Origin: an uncultured bacterium
GTDB lineage: Bacteria > Bacteroidota > Bacteroidia > Bacteroidales > Bacteroidaceae
Assembly: GCA_905215575.1 (NCBI GenBank)
Contig: CAJMQV010000015.1
Location: forward strand, 1 to 23,587
Length of the DNA: 23,587 bases
Reading direction: 5' to 3'
Below the pieces are notes generated by a model. That model was not told where the DNA came from. It searched no databases and saw only the letters and a list, made by a program, of their open reading frames with translations. The position numbers and the translations under genes were made by a program. Position 1 is the first letter of the stretch. Each line of letters begins with the position of its first letter. This document shows, in pieces, positions 1 to 7,455 of this stretch.

Positions 1-220
1 ACCATACGAAACCACGGGTATCCTTATATATAGCATTTATCGTATTATGGGATAAACCTTCAGATACAGTTACAGAACGAAAAACAGGAGACTGTTGGAT
101 TGAATACAGAGATAATGGCAACAACAACATTATCACCATAAATAAATAACGAATGACAAATGGAGCAACTCTCCCTATATAATAATATGTGTCCTTCATA
201 CATTCATAAAAATCGATCAT
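1..220 (-). CDS. Hybrid two-component system regulator, N-terminal fragment
   Basis: Reading leftwards from the ATG at 220, the frame stays open for 73 codons to the window edge. The peptide has a hydrophobic segment (about residues 24-38) and then the motif GLSHNTINAIYKDTRGFVW. That motif is the signature of the first beta-propeller repeat (Reg_prop) of Bacteroides hybrid two-component sensors, and resembles the start of the complete regulator at 12857-16978. A purine-rich TAAGGAG lies just upstream of the ATG at 220; an in-frame ATG at 199 is the alternative start. The gene diverges from the broken lyase gene at 449, the usual arrangement in a polysaccharide utilisation locus, so it probably controlled that locus. 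Histidine kinase, receiver and AraC domains would lie outside the window. Family assignment rests on this short segment only. Confidence 0.75.
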   Translation of the reverse strand, partial: MIDFYECMKDTYYYIGRVAPFVIRYLFMVIMLLLPLSLYSIQQSPVFRSVTVSEGLSHNTINAIYKDTRGFVW

Positions 221-448
221 TTTCTCCTTATTATTACTAAGAAGTCCGACAAACTTAATGATTTTTTTGATAGAATGTATAGTTTTGCTCACTAAAACTT
301 AGTTTAATCTCATGATGCATTATACGCAGAATTGTTTTTCATGATTAAACTAAAAAGTGCGATGTCGCTTTAGGTAAATCGGCACGTAAATACGCTATAT
401 ACATATTGACTTCTATCTAATATGTATTAACCTTATTATTTTAAGAAT
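221..448. promoter_or_regulatory. Divergent control region with two perfect inverted repeats
   Basis: This AT-rich intergenic stretch separates the hybrid regulator fragment from the lyase remnant. Two perfect inverted repeats are visible. The first has 11-base arms: TTAGTTTAATC at 299-309 and its reverse complement at 343-353, with 33 bases between. The second has 9-base arms: ATACATATT at 399-407 and its reverse complement at 419-427, with 11 bases between; it lies about 20 bases before the lyase start. No clear TAnnTTTG promoter element was found facing the lyase. The repeats are candidate binding sites for the divergent regulator; that role is inference. Confidence 0.4.
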
Positions 449-1014
449 ATGATGAAAAAGAAATTTATTCCGTTATTTATTCTTCTCTTTTATATGCTGA
501 ATATAAACAGCCAAGAGTTTACTCATCCGGGCTTACTCCATTCTGATTCTTCATTAAAAAGAATCCGGGAACTTGTCAGAAATGAGATACAACCGGTTTA
601 CGGTTCATTTAACATCATGCGAGGAATGCCTGAGGGAAAAGCTGATTATTGCATAAAAGGACCTTTCGAAACTATCAGCCGTGCCGGCAGATATGGTTAT
701 ACCAAAGATCCTTGTGAACGAGATTTTAATGCAGCTTACTACAATGCTATTCTTTGGATAGTCACAGGAAAAGAGCCTCATGCAGACAAAGCAATGGAGA
801 TTATCAGAGCGTATGCAGTACCCTAAAGAAAATAGAAGGTCCGGACGATCCGCTTTGTGCCGGCCTTCAAGGATTTATGCTGGTAAACGCAGCAGAAATC
901 ATGAGATATACATATACAGCAGATAAATATACTAACGGATGGGATGCAAAAGATACACCCAAAGTAGAAAGTATGTTCCGAGATGTATTCCAGCCGATAC
1001 TTACTACTTTCTAC
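449..1014 (+). pseudogene. Alginate-lyase-like secreted polysaccharide lyase, frameshifted and truncated
   Basis: The protein starts with a signal peptide (hydrophobic to about residue 19, likely cleavage before QEFTHPG). It continues with HPGLLHSDSSLKRIRELV, typical of periplasmic alginate-lyase-superfamily enzymes of Bacteroidota. The first frame stops at 824-826, just after EIIRAYA. The next frame continues the same family without loss: STLKKIEGPDDPLCAGLQ, then FMLVNAAEIMRYTY, up to PILTTFYN near 1014. A single lost base near 817 (GCAAGT reduced to GCAGT) explains the shift. Beyond about 1014 the sequence belongs to the opposite-strand SMC gene, so the C-terminal half is missing. The product should be inactive. 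The exact substrate class (alginate or another uronic-acid polymer) cannot be told. ATGs at 449 and 452 are both possible starts. Confidence 0.75.
997..1014. other. Rearrangement or assembly junction between lyase and SMC genes
   Basis: To the left, the plus strand still encodes lyase-family sequence (PILTTFY, ending near 1014). To the right, the minus strand encodes the SMC ATPase down to about FAIVESSKY (Y175 codon at 997-999). The two assignments overlap over roughly 15 bases, which would fit a short microhomology at the join. No insertion-sequence end, target duplication or integrase is visible. It is either a deletion/translocation scar or a chimeric assembly join; the sequence alone cannot decide. 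Confidence 0.55.
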
Positions 1015-1521
1015 AATGGCAAACTTACGATAAGACACCATATCGGGCTTGCGGTTGTTTCCAAAGATGATGTCACGAAACATTTCATAGCTCGTAACAA
1101 GCGGAGTAATCGTACAACGGGCATCCGACTCAAGAATACGTGTACGCACCTCGCTCCAATCGGCAGATACCTCGTGACGGTCGTTCACAAACCATGCTTT
1201 CCGATAAGGAGCATCTATCAGGCGGAAAGCAGCCCGTCCCATAGATTTGGACACCACTACGGAATATGCGCTATTCTCACGTACCACCTCGTACACGATA
1301 TACGAGTTGGCATAGGGCAAATAAAAAGCGTCGAAATTCTGCTTTTCTTTCGGAATGCCCAGATGCAGTTTGTCGGCATTATAGAAAAACAAGATAGCTC
1401 GCAGAAGGGTACTCTTTCCCACTCCCTGCGTACCAATGAAATGCACATTGCCGTCCACCCGGATTTCGGCATAAGGAATATGCGCACTATTCAGGAATAT
1501 GACTTTATTCAGGTATCTCAT
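997..1521 (-). pseudogene. mksB: MksB/JetC-like SMC ATPase, N-terminal fragment
   Basis: This is the N-terminal ATPase head of an SMC/MukB-like protein. A start MRYLNKVIFLNSA is followed by a perfect Walker A motif, GTQGVGKST (residues 30-38), and LLRAILFFYNADKLHLGI. That pattern occurs in the ATPase of MksBEF and Wadjet (JetABCD) complexes. In those complexes the ATPase pairs with kleisin and KITE subunits to extrude DNA loops. The family-like sequence runs to about residue 175 (FAIVESSKY). The frame then reads on to 823 in foreign sequence and ends. Hinge, coiled coils, signature motif and Walker B are all absent, so the fragment should be non-functional. The start overlaps the end of the upstream mksE-like gene by 17 bases, as expected for one operon. 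MksB versus JetC cannot be separated from this fragment. Confidence 0.75.
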
Positions 1522-2056
1522 CGCTTGTATCCTCCAATATCGTGATGCAGTCCACCATTTCTTCCATATAGTGGAATGCGGTTAGTACTTTATAGGTTTC
1601 ATCGTGCTCGTTTTCCAGTTCAATCATCCCAGCCTTTTCCAGCTCTGCCACCAGCTTCTCCACAACCTCTCCGAATTTTTTCTTGTCAGAAAACAAGCGG
1701 GAAGCCTTTTCCTTCAGTTCCATGTTACATCCTATCTGCACCTCAATATCTGCCCGTCGGAACAGGAATCCGGGACCAAAAGCCGAATGATACGTTTTCA
1801 GGAAGCTCAGGTAATCAATCCATTTGCCTACAGCTTCCAGCTTTCGCTCCAAATCGACCCGGGTTTCCTGACGTGTAAACAGGTAATATCCGTTGCCCGC
1901 TTCCAGATAGAAGCCGATACCTTTATAATAATCGTAATACTCCGTAAAATCTTCTTCAAGCGCATCATAGTACCGCTTGACGGTTGACGAGACACTATTG
2001 GCGGAAATAAATCCTCCCCTGCTCAGAATATTGAATATTTCTTCCGTATATTTCAT
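1505..2056 (-). CDS. mksE: MksE-like condensin subunit (JetB/KITE family)
   Basis: A 183-residue acidic protein with a small winged-helix character: an N-terminal helix-turn-helix-like MKYTEEIFNILSRGGFI, a central aromatic beta segment (YYKGIGFYLEAGNGYYLF), and then helices rich in E and K. It sits between a 401-residue helical protein and a Walker A ATPase. That is exactly the kleisin - KITE - SMC order of MksFEB and JetABC operons, which supports naming it the KITE subunit that bridges kleisin and SMC heads. It begins 17 bases after the upstream gene ends and overlaps the ATPase gene by 17 bases. No strong Shine-Dalgarno is seen. Without an intact ATPase the complex would not work unless a second copy exists. 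Confidence 0.7.
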   Translation of the reverse strand: MKYTEEIFNILSRGGFISANSVSSTVKRYYDALEEDFTEYYDYYKGIGFYLEAGNGYYLFTRQETRVDLERKLEAVGKWIDYLSFLKTYHSAFGPGFLFRRADIEVQIGCNMELKEKASRLFSDKKKFGEVVEKLVAELEKAGMIELENEHDETYKVLTAFHYMEEMVDCITILEDTSDEIPE

Positions 2057-2073
2057 CGTTTTATCAAGTATGA

Positions 2074-3279
2074 TTAAGGGTTTTGTCGTAAATAAATCAA
2101 AGGGTACTCCACCTCAGAGGTTGACTCATAATGGTCAGTAAAATCCAGCTCATCCGCATACTGTGAAGCCAGCTGGCAGAAAAACAGCAGCTTGTCTTCT
2201 TCCGCCACCGGCCTGCCATAGGAATAGTTCATTACGAACCGGAACAAATGTGTGCCAGAGGCAGCAAAGGCATTGAATACTTCCTGCAAGTTGACCCTGT
2301 CCATTACCTCACCTGCCTGTGACAAATAACTTTCCGGAATGGCTCCGGCTACATTCCGCGGACCACGTGAGTCCTTCTTCCGCCGCGACATCACCTTACG
2401 AATCAACTCCAATGCCACTTCAGAAGTATGCAGATTTGACAGAGACAACTTGATGCGATAGTTGGGCTGCGGTTCCATCCACACCGGATTCTTTTCTCCA
2501 ATGACCTGACGAATATCTGTATTCTCCTCAAGCAGGAACTGATCGCGCAGGTATTTCAATCGCCTTACCTTTTCAAAAATACGATTCTGGTAGGCTATCA
2601 AGTTCAAGTAATGAATAATCTGTTTTTCTATTTCAATCAGGTTATGATACGAATCGTTCAGCTGAAGCTTTACATCACTCACCACAGCCCGCATCTGTAC
2701 ATCCATAGCCACACGGAAAAAGGTAGGTTGCTGTGAGTCTATCACTTCTTCACTCCGAGTTATAAGCAAAGCTATGTTACGCCGTTTTTCATCCAGTTTT
2801 TTCAATTTGGCCAATTTCACCTGATAATTTGGTTCCGTTTTATAAGTTACATCCAAATTACGTTTCAAGTCCATCACGTTACGTACGGTAGCCAGTGCAA
2901 TGTTTTTCAAACAACGTCTCACCTCTCGCTGGTATGCATACTTCCGCTGTTCATTGTTCTCCTGCAGGAAATAATCGATGTTATCATTCAAATGATTCAG
3001 ATAATCTTGCACGAACGATACATTGATTTCCTCGTTTATTTGCAGAACCTCTTCGAAAAACTTCAAGTACAAATCTTCCATTTCCAGGAAATCACCGCTT
3101 TCCCGCAGCACGCCGTATTCAATAAGAAAACGAATACGCTCTTCCTTGTATTCAGTTAATTCAAGGGCATAATCATAACGGAATGAGAGCTGTTTACGTT
3201 TGTAAAACATTTCCTTGAGCAACACTTTTTCCCGCTCAAACATTTTCACAAGTTCATCTATAGAACGGAATGTATTCAT
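2074..3279 (-). CDS. mksF: MksF-like kleisin (JetA family)
   Basis: A 401-residue, highly charged, mostly helical cytoplasmic protein. The N-terminus (FRSIDELVKMFEREKVLL, with YALELTEYKEERIRFLIEYG) looks like a winged helix followed by long amphipathic helices. The C-terminus (GTHLFRFVMNYSYGRP onward) could be a second winged helix. It is the first gene of the operon continuing into the KITE-like protein and the SMC ATPase. Length, position and helical build fit the kleisin that closes the SMC ring in MksBEF condensins and Wadjet anti-plasmid systems. Assignment depends mainly on operon order, because kleisins share little sequence. No TOPRIM nuclease (JetD/MksG) is visible upstream, and the downstream end of the operon is lost at the junction near 1000. 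Confidence 0.65.
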   Translation of the reverse strand: MNTFRSIDELVKMFEREKVLLKEMFYKRKQLSFRYDYALELTEYKEERIRFLIEYGVLRESGDFLEMEDLYLKFFEEVLQINEEINVSFVQDYLNHLNDNIDYFLQENNEQRKYAYQREVRRCLKNIALATVRNVMDLKRNLDVTYKTEPNYQVKLAKLKKLDEKRRNIALLITRSEEVIDSQQPTFFRVAMDVQMRAVVSDVKLQLNDSYHNLIEIEKQIIHYLNLIAYQNRIFEKVRRLKYLRDQFLLEENTDIRQVIGEKNPVWMEPQPNYRIKLSLSNLHTSEVALELIRKVMSRRKKDSRGPRNVAGAIPESYLSQAGEVMDRVNLQEVFNAFAASGTHLFRFVMNYSYGRPVAEEDKLLFFCQLASQYADELDFTDHYESTSEVEYPLIYLRQNP

Positions 3280-3284
3280 CGTAT

Positions 3285-3292
3285 CAAATATA
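3285..3292 (-). promoter_or_regulatory. -7 promoter element of the mksFEB operon
   Basis: On the minus strand TATATTTG matches the Bacteroidota -7 consensus TAnnTTTG exactly. It ends six bases before the ATG at 3279, so the leader would be extremely short or absent. No TTTG at the correct -33 spacing is present; nearby TTTG copies are 12 and 27 bases away. Confidence 0.4.
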
Positions 3293-3419
3293 ATGTCATT
3301 AAAGCAAAGGCGTTTTTAGCAAAGATAGGGATTATCCGGAAATCTCCACCAAATATCGTTATCTTTTCATAAGACAGGATGCGGTTCGGCATCGTCTTTT
3401 CTCAAAAGCGGGCTTCGGG

Positions 3420-3451
3420 TTTGACACTGCATTCACCTTTTTGTATCTTTG
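3420..3451 (+). promoter_or_regulatory. Consensus Bacteroidota promoter for the DUF4112-like gene
   Basis: TTTG at 3420-3423 and TATCTTTG at 3444-3451 are separated by exactly 20 bases, matching the housekeeping sigma factor consensus of Bacteroidota (TTTG, 19-21 nt, TAnnTTTG). Transcription should start near 3458. That leaves about a dozen leader bases before the ATG at 3470 and rules against a TTG start at 3449, which lies inside the -7 element. Confidence 0.75.
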
Positions 3452-3469
3452 CGCCAAACTAGCTGCTAC

Positions 3470-3961
3470 ATGAAAAGTACCAAACAAGACATAAAACGCA
3501 TGCAGTGGGAAAACGACCCGCTCTACCGGCTGATAAGAACCATCAAGAATGTGATGGACCGATACTACCTCGACCCTTTCATCGGACTGTTCTTTCCGAC
3601 AGCAGGCGACATTTTCTCTTCGGCCATGACACTGCCCTTTCTCACGGTGTCGCTGTTCAAAATCAAGTCCATTCCCCTCACCCTGGCCATCCTCTACAAT
3701 ATGTTAGTGGACATGATGCTGGGTATCATTCCACTCTGGATTGGCGACCTACTAGATATTTTCAGCCGTTCGTACGCGAAAAACTACCGGTTGATTGTGG
3801 GTTTCGTGGAAGGCGACAAGGAGGTGATTCAAGAAGTAAACCGCAAAGCCGTGGTGACAGCCGTGGGCATCCTGGTGCTGTGCGTGATTATCTATTGGGT
3901 GGCCAAACTGGCAGTCTACCTGACCACAGCGCTGTGGACATGGATAAGCGGACTGTTTTAA
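3470..3961 (+). CDS. DUF4112-like small inner-membrane protein
   Basis: A 163-residue protein with a charged N-terminus (MKSTKQDIKRMQWENDPLYR) and YYLDPFIGLFFPTAGD. Two long hydrophobic stretches follow (about residues 48-96) and a C-terminal membrane segment (VVTAVGILVLCVIIYWV). The DPFIGL..P..GD pattern followed by hydrophobic helices is what I associate with DUF4112 proteins, small membrane proteins of unknown function. The start is fixed by the promoter at 3420-3451. It lies 42 bases before the FKBP gene on the same strand. No function can be assigned. Confidence 0.7.
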   Translation: MKSTKQDIKRMQWENDPLYRLIRTIKNVMDRYYLDPFIGLFFPTAGDIFSSAMTLPFLTVSLFKIKSIPLTLAILYNMLVDMMLGIIPLWIGDLLDIFSRSYAKNYRLIVGFVEGDKEVIQEVNRKAVVTAVGILVLCVIIYWVAKLAVYLTTALWTWISGLF

Positions 3962-4003
3962 GTATCCCGGAAAATACGTACCTTTACGCCAAAATCATTC
4001 ACA

Positions 4004-4402
4004 ATGGGAAAGAAAGAATACATGCAGGCTAACAAGGACTGGCTGGCCGAAAAGGCAAAGGAAGAGGGAGTGATGCCGCTCCCGAAGGGTATCTACTACA
4101 AGGTGCTGGCATCGGGCAAGAACGACGGCAAGCATCCCACGCCACGGAGCATTGTCACCGCGCACTACACGGGATGGACCATCAACGGCAAGAAGTTTGA
4201 CAGCAGCCGCAGCGGTGCGCCCATAGCCTTCCGCCTGAGCGACCTGATTGAGGGATGGATTATCGCCATGCAGCAGATGTGCGTGGGCGACAAATGGGAG
4301 GTGTACATCCCGTCGGAAATGGGATACGGAAAGTTCTCGCAGCCCGGCATCCCCGGCGGTTCCACCCTGATTTTTGAGATTGAATTGTTTGGAATAGCCT
4401 GA
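4004..4402 (+). CDS. FKBP-type peptidyl-prolyl cis-trans isomerase, cytoplasmic
   Basis: A 132-residue protein that catalyses cis-trans isomerisation of X-Pro bonds during folding. The FKBP domain covers about residues 40-132 and keeps the hallmark elements: VTAHYTGWTINGKKFDSS, the FRLSDLIEGWIIAM segment (the V-I-x-x-W floor of the pocket in other FKBPs), GDKWEVYIPSEMGYG, and the closing strand LIFEIELF. There is no signal peptide, unlike many Bacteroides FKBPs, which are periplasmic lipoproteins, so a cytoplasmic role is likely. The N-terminal 35 residues are charged and helical. A weak -7-like TACCTTTA lies near 3979, so it may have its own promoter as well as readthrough from the membrane protein gene. 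GC-rich codon use contrasts sharply with the next gene. Confidence 0.88.
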   Translation: MGKKEYMQANKDWLAEKAKEEGVMPLPKGIYYKVLASGKNDGKHPTPRSIVTAHYTGWTINGKKFDSSRSGAPIAFRLSDLIEGWIIAMQQMCVGDKWEVYIPSEMGYGKFSQPGIPGGSTLIFEIELFGIA

Positions 4403-4422
4403 GTGCAGGCTACTCCAAACAA
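4385..4422. terminator. Hairpin overlapping the FKBP stop codon, between convergent genes
   Basis: A 16-base arm (4385-4400, TTGTTTGGAATAGCCT) and its near-perfect complement (4407-4422) can form a stem with one mismatch and a 6-base loop. The TGA stop of the FKBP gene (4400-4402) lies at the top of the stem. It sits between convergent genes, so it may act as a bidirectional terminator. Neither side has a proper run of T, so intrinsic termination is uncertain. Confidence 0.5.
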
Positions 4423-4447
4423 CAATTATCGGATACACACTCCTGAT

Positions 4448-6805
4448 TTAAACTGCGGCTCTCTGGCTCAAAACAGCATTTTGCTTTTCTAAAATCAACT
4501 CTTTTTTATTAGGGTAATGCTTTTCTGCTAACTCAAGAGCATATTCAAAATACTGTTTAGAAAGATCCCAACATTCTTTTATTTGTCCATAAATCACCGC
4601 CAGTTCCTCATAAGAGCAAATCAGCAAATGATTATATGCTTTGTTTACCGCAGCCAACCGTGTAAAAGTCTCAGCACTTTGCTCAAAAGAATGTGCAGAG
4701 TCTTCATACTTCTTATCCAACTTATAGAGATTACCTAAAATGAAATAAGTATTACCTACAAAAGCTGTATGAGGACCATAGTTTTGCTGAAAATCTATCT
4801 GCTCTATTCTTTCCAAAGCCTGATCATAGGACAAAGCCATAGTGTAATATTCAATAGATTTCTGCAATAAAACAAGCTGTGTGTCATCATAATAAGAAAA
4901 ATAAAGATTGCCTAAACTTTCATACGTCCGAGCAAGTTTGGGATAATAAATTTCCGGCTTTATTTTTTTCATTTTCAAGAAAACCTCTAAAGCCTTAAGT
5001 AAATAGTCTTCACTTTTACCAAAATTGGTTTCTTTGAACAGCAGCCCCAATTGATAATAGCAATCTGCCAGCTGAGATTCATACTTCCCTACCTCTAAAG
5101 CATTCAACTGTACATAACATTCCAAAGCTTTTTCCAAACATCTCTTTGCCTGCCGGTCTTTCCGAGTGTCCTGACGATAGAAAGTACCTAAATTAATCCA
5201 GCAGTTTGCTATCTCTCGAATATATCTATTCTTTTTCTCTTGCGGCCAACGATTATATTTCTCAATTTGACGTTTAATAAGTGTCTGCCCATACTCTTTA
5301 TCGCCCATCTTATAGTATAAGACACCTAAATTATTCTGTATCAACAATAATTTACATTCAAAATGGCTTTCCAAATGCTTATTCTGAAGATCAATATACA
5401 AATTATTCGATTTATTATAATAAGTCTCAGCCTGCTTAAGATACCCTAATTTATTATATAAATTTCCCATCCGGTTATAGCATTTAGCCATACCAGATTG
5501 AATGTCAAACCTCTGTGGGTTCTTTATAAGGATTTCTCTATAATGGTTCAACGTACTGGAATAATAAGAGATGGCCTGATTAATACGATTGTTTTTATCC
5601 AAAAAACGAGCATATTTATAAAGCAAGTGACAATATTCCTCCGGGCATACATACAACTGAGCAATAGATATTGCCTTTTTACGGGCCTCACACGCCTTAT
5701 TAAAGCGATTAGGGTCATTCTGATTAGCTAATATACTTTTAGCTGCCAGCATCAAAATATTGAAGTTGGTTTTCAGCGTATTTATAGAAGCCTCATAAAA
5801 CTCTTTCGCCTGTTTGTAATCACAGATACTTTGCTCTATATTTTGCTTTATTTTTTTTGAACAAAGCAGATTAACCGCTTCCTTACATTTTCCACTCTCA
5901 AAGAGCGCGGTTGCCTGACTTAGCAATTCATTAGATGCTTTTGAAGCGCATCGATTAATTTCTATTGCCACATTGATCAGGCACTTGTTCTGCTCTTGAA
6001 TCCGATCGTTCAGTCTGTCTTTCTCAATATGGAGCTTCTCTAAATTTCCCTGAATTACCTCAATAGCATCTTTGGCTATCTGAATATTCTCAAGGAAATC
6101 TTCATCTTGTAATTGCTTGTATTTCTCCTCCCACTTTAGCAAGTAAGCTTGTTTCGCACTTAATTTTTCTAACTCCTCTTTTATTTTTTCATTGATAGCT
6201 ATTAACTTCTCCTTAAAGTCTATGATTTCCGGATTATTATATGAAAACGGTATTTTATCCAAATCAGCAATTCGTATTCCATTATAATAAATCTGGGAAT
6301 CCCTGATTTCATTCTGAAAATCATAACTTCCAGACACAAGAAATGCAATCTGAATAACCAAACTTAAGCAAAGTGTATCTATATGTGAATATGGAGGTAT
6401 CGTAAAATACTCCATCTCTTTTATTATCCTTTTCTTAAAGTTTTGCAAAGATTCCTCTTCTTTTTCTTTTGGCTGCAATGCTTTATAATAAATGCAAATC
6501 TGAGGAGTCTTATTCTCTACACAGCACTGATAAGCTACCTCGAATTCTTCCTGAGTATATTTACCTGCCTTATGATGGAACAAAGCCACAAATAAATCAC
6601 TTTTTCTTACTAAGGAATTATATTCATTCTGTGTTCTCTCACCTTTGAATGCCGGATTCTGATTTTCCCACTGATCCAGTATCAGCCTTATTCCTCTTTG
6701 AGTATAGCTTGATTGAAGCTTACCTATAAGTTCATTAATAAACTTACGGTCATCAGATAATTCTTCACTTGAAGCCAAAAATATATGAATATCCTTTTCT
6801 TTCAT
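4448..6805 (-). CDS. TIR-like/DUF4062-like domain + coiled coil + TPR protein, candidate conflict-system component
   Basis: A 785-residue cytoplasmic protein with three regions. Residues 1-150 begin IHIFLASSEELSDDRKF and include KSDLFVALFHHKAGKYTQEE. This is the pattern of TIR-like/DUF4062 N-terminal domains that head NTPase or repeat proteins in bacterial conflict systems. The acidic EEFE after GKYTQ may be functionally important, but I cannot confirm a catalytic residue. Residues about 190-300 are a charged coiled coil. From about 310 to the end there are many tetratricopeptide repeats, for example GNLYNKLGYLKQAETYYNKS and LGNLYFSYYDD, normally a sensor or partner-binding scaffold. Its ATG lies three bases after the stop of the upstream NYN gene, so the two are translationally coupled. 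The gene is strongly AT-rich (16 of 60 bases G/C at 5341-5400, versus 39 of 60 at 4201-4260 in the FKBP gene), suggesting transfer. Its role in defence is inference. Confidence 0.7.
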   Translation of the reverse strand: MKEKDIHIFLASSEELSDDRKFINELIGKLQSSYTQRGIRLILDQWENQNPAFKGERTQNEYNSLVRKSDLFVALFHHKAGKYTQEEFEVAYQCCVENKTPQICIYYKALQPKEKEEESLQNFKKRIIKEMEYFTIPPYSHIDTLCLSLVIQIAFLVSGSYDFQNEIRDSQIYYNGIRIADLDKIPFSYNNPEIIDFKEKLIAINEKIKEELEKLSAKQAYLLKWEEKYKQLQDEDFLENIQIAKDAIEVIQGNLEKLHIEKDRLNDRIQEQNKCLINVAIEINRCASKASNELLSQATALFESGKCKEAVNLLCSKKIKQNIEQSICDYKQAKEFYEASINTLKTNFNILMLAAKSILANQNDPNRFNKACEARKKAISIAQLYVCPEEYCHLLYKYARFLDKNNRINQAISYYSSTLNHYREILIKNPQRFDIQSGMAKCYNRMGNLYNKLGYLKQAETYYNKSNNLYIDLQNKHLESHFECKLLLIQNNLGVLYYKMGDKEYGQTLIKRQIEKYNRWPQEKKNRYIREIANCWINLGTFYRQDTRKDRQAKRCLEKALECYVQLNALEVGKYESQLADCYYQLGLLFKETNFGKSEDYLLKALEVFLKMKKIKPEIYYPKLARTYESLGNLYFSYYDDTQLVLLQKSIEYYTMALSYDQALERIEQIDFQQNYGPHTAFVGNTYFILGNLYKLDKKYEDSAHSFEQSAETFTRLAAVNKAYNHLLICSYEELAVIYGQIKECWDLSKQYFEYALELAEKHYPNKKELILEKQNAVLSQRAAV

Positions 6806-6808
6806 AAG

Positions 6809-7426
6809 CTACACGTTTCTGCACAACTTGCCAAGCAGTTCTTTATCTTGCGCAATCATTTCATTCATCTCGATATGCGTGCACGCTTCCTCACGTAAAA
6901 ATCGCGCACTAGAAGACTGTTCCGACAGATTCCACGTAAGTAACACCACGTGAATCTTCAGCGATTTCAACTTCTTGACCAGCATTTCGTGGTCGGCATC
7001 TCCCGTAATCAGTACTACATAATCAAATTCGCGGAATACGGAAAGCTCATAGGCCTCCAAAGCAAACCACACATCTATCCCCTTTTCTACGACCGTAATA
7101 TCTCCATCTCTCTGTACTTCACGCAGGTGCTTGTAATGGAAAATCACATCGTTTTCAATCAGACTGTCTTCAAACTTTCGCTCAGAAAACAACAGATGTT
7201 TGCTATTGGCATCATTCACCCGATAACGCCCCCGGAAATAATGGCTTTCTGTAATGTAACAATTGGTTATTTCCAACCCACTCCGACGCGCAATCTCCGC
7301 ACGAATAAAATCAAACAAGGATTTGATTTTAATATTTAAAGACAATTGATCGGACAAGGCCTCATTTATCTTTGAAAAATAGCCCCCATCTATGAAGATA
7401 CCGATTGATTTTGATTCTGTTATCAT
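6809..7426 (-). CDS. NYN/LabA-like PIN-fold nuclease
   Basis: A 205-residue protein of the NYN (Nedd4-BP1/YacP-like, LabA/DUF88) group, predicted metal-dependent RNases. Visible motifs are the first acidic strand GIFIDGGYF (D13), the middle EKGIDVWFALEAYE, and the third strand VVLITGDADHEMLVKKL, followed by SARFLREEACTHIE. Together they give the Asp cluster expected for the active site. The frame could extend upstream to 7486, but a near-consensus promoter at 7456-7487 lies inside that extension, and M at 7426 directly precedes the conserved fold, so 7426 is the better start. It is the first gene of a two-gene operon: three bases separate its stop from the ATG of the TIR-like/TPR protein. Inference: nuclease effector or processing enzyme of that pair. 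Confidence 0.78.
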   Translation of the reverse strand: MITESKSIGIFIDGGYFSKINEALSDQLSLNIKIKSLFDFIRAEIARRSGLEITNCYITESHYFRGRYRVNDANSKHLLFSERKFEDSLIENDVIFHYKHLREVQRDGDITVVEKGIDVWFALEAYELSVFREFDYVVLITGDADHEMLVKKLKSLKIHVVLLTWNLSEQSSSARFLREEACTHIEMNEMIAQDKELLGKLCRNV

Positions 7427-7455
7427 TGTTGTTATATGTTTTTGATAGTAATATC

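Noticed and set aside
299..353. Invertible promoter flanked by inverted repeats
   Set aside because: The enclosed segment is only 33 bases, too short for known Bacteroides promoter inversions, and no recombinase gene is nearby.
823..996. C-terminal extension of the SMC fragment frame
   Set aside because: It is antisense to lyase-coding sequence and has no SMC character; readthrough past a junction.
754..1545. 263-codon plus-strand frame spanning the lyase end and beyond
   Set aside because: Only the part up to about 1014 is lyase-like; the rest is antisense to the SMC fragment and is not a real protein.
997..3279. Complete Wadjet (JetABCD) defence system
   Set aside because: The SMC gene is truncated and no TOPRIM JetD is present, so only a remnant MksFE(B) operon can be claimed.
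3449..3469. TTG start for the DUF4112-like protein
   Set aside because: The codon lies inside the -7 promoter element and upstream of the expected transcription start.
3505..4032. 175-codon plus-strand frame overlapping the DUF4112-like gene
   Set aside because: Out of frame with the promoter-supported gene and lacks any hydrophobic or domain pattern.
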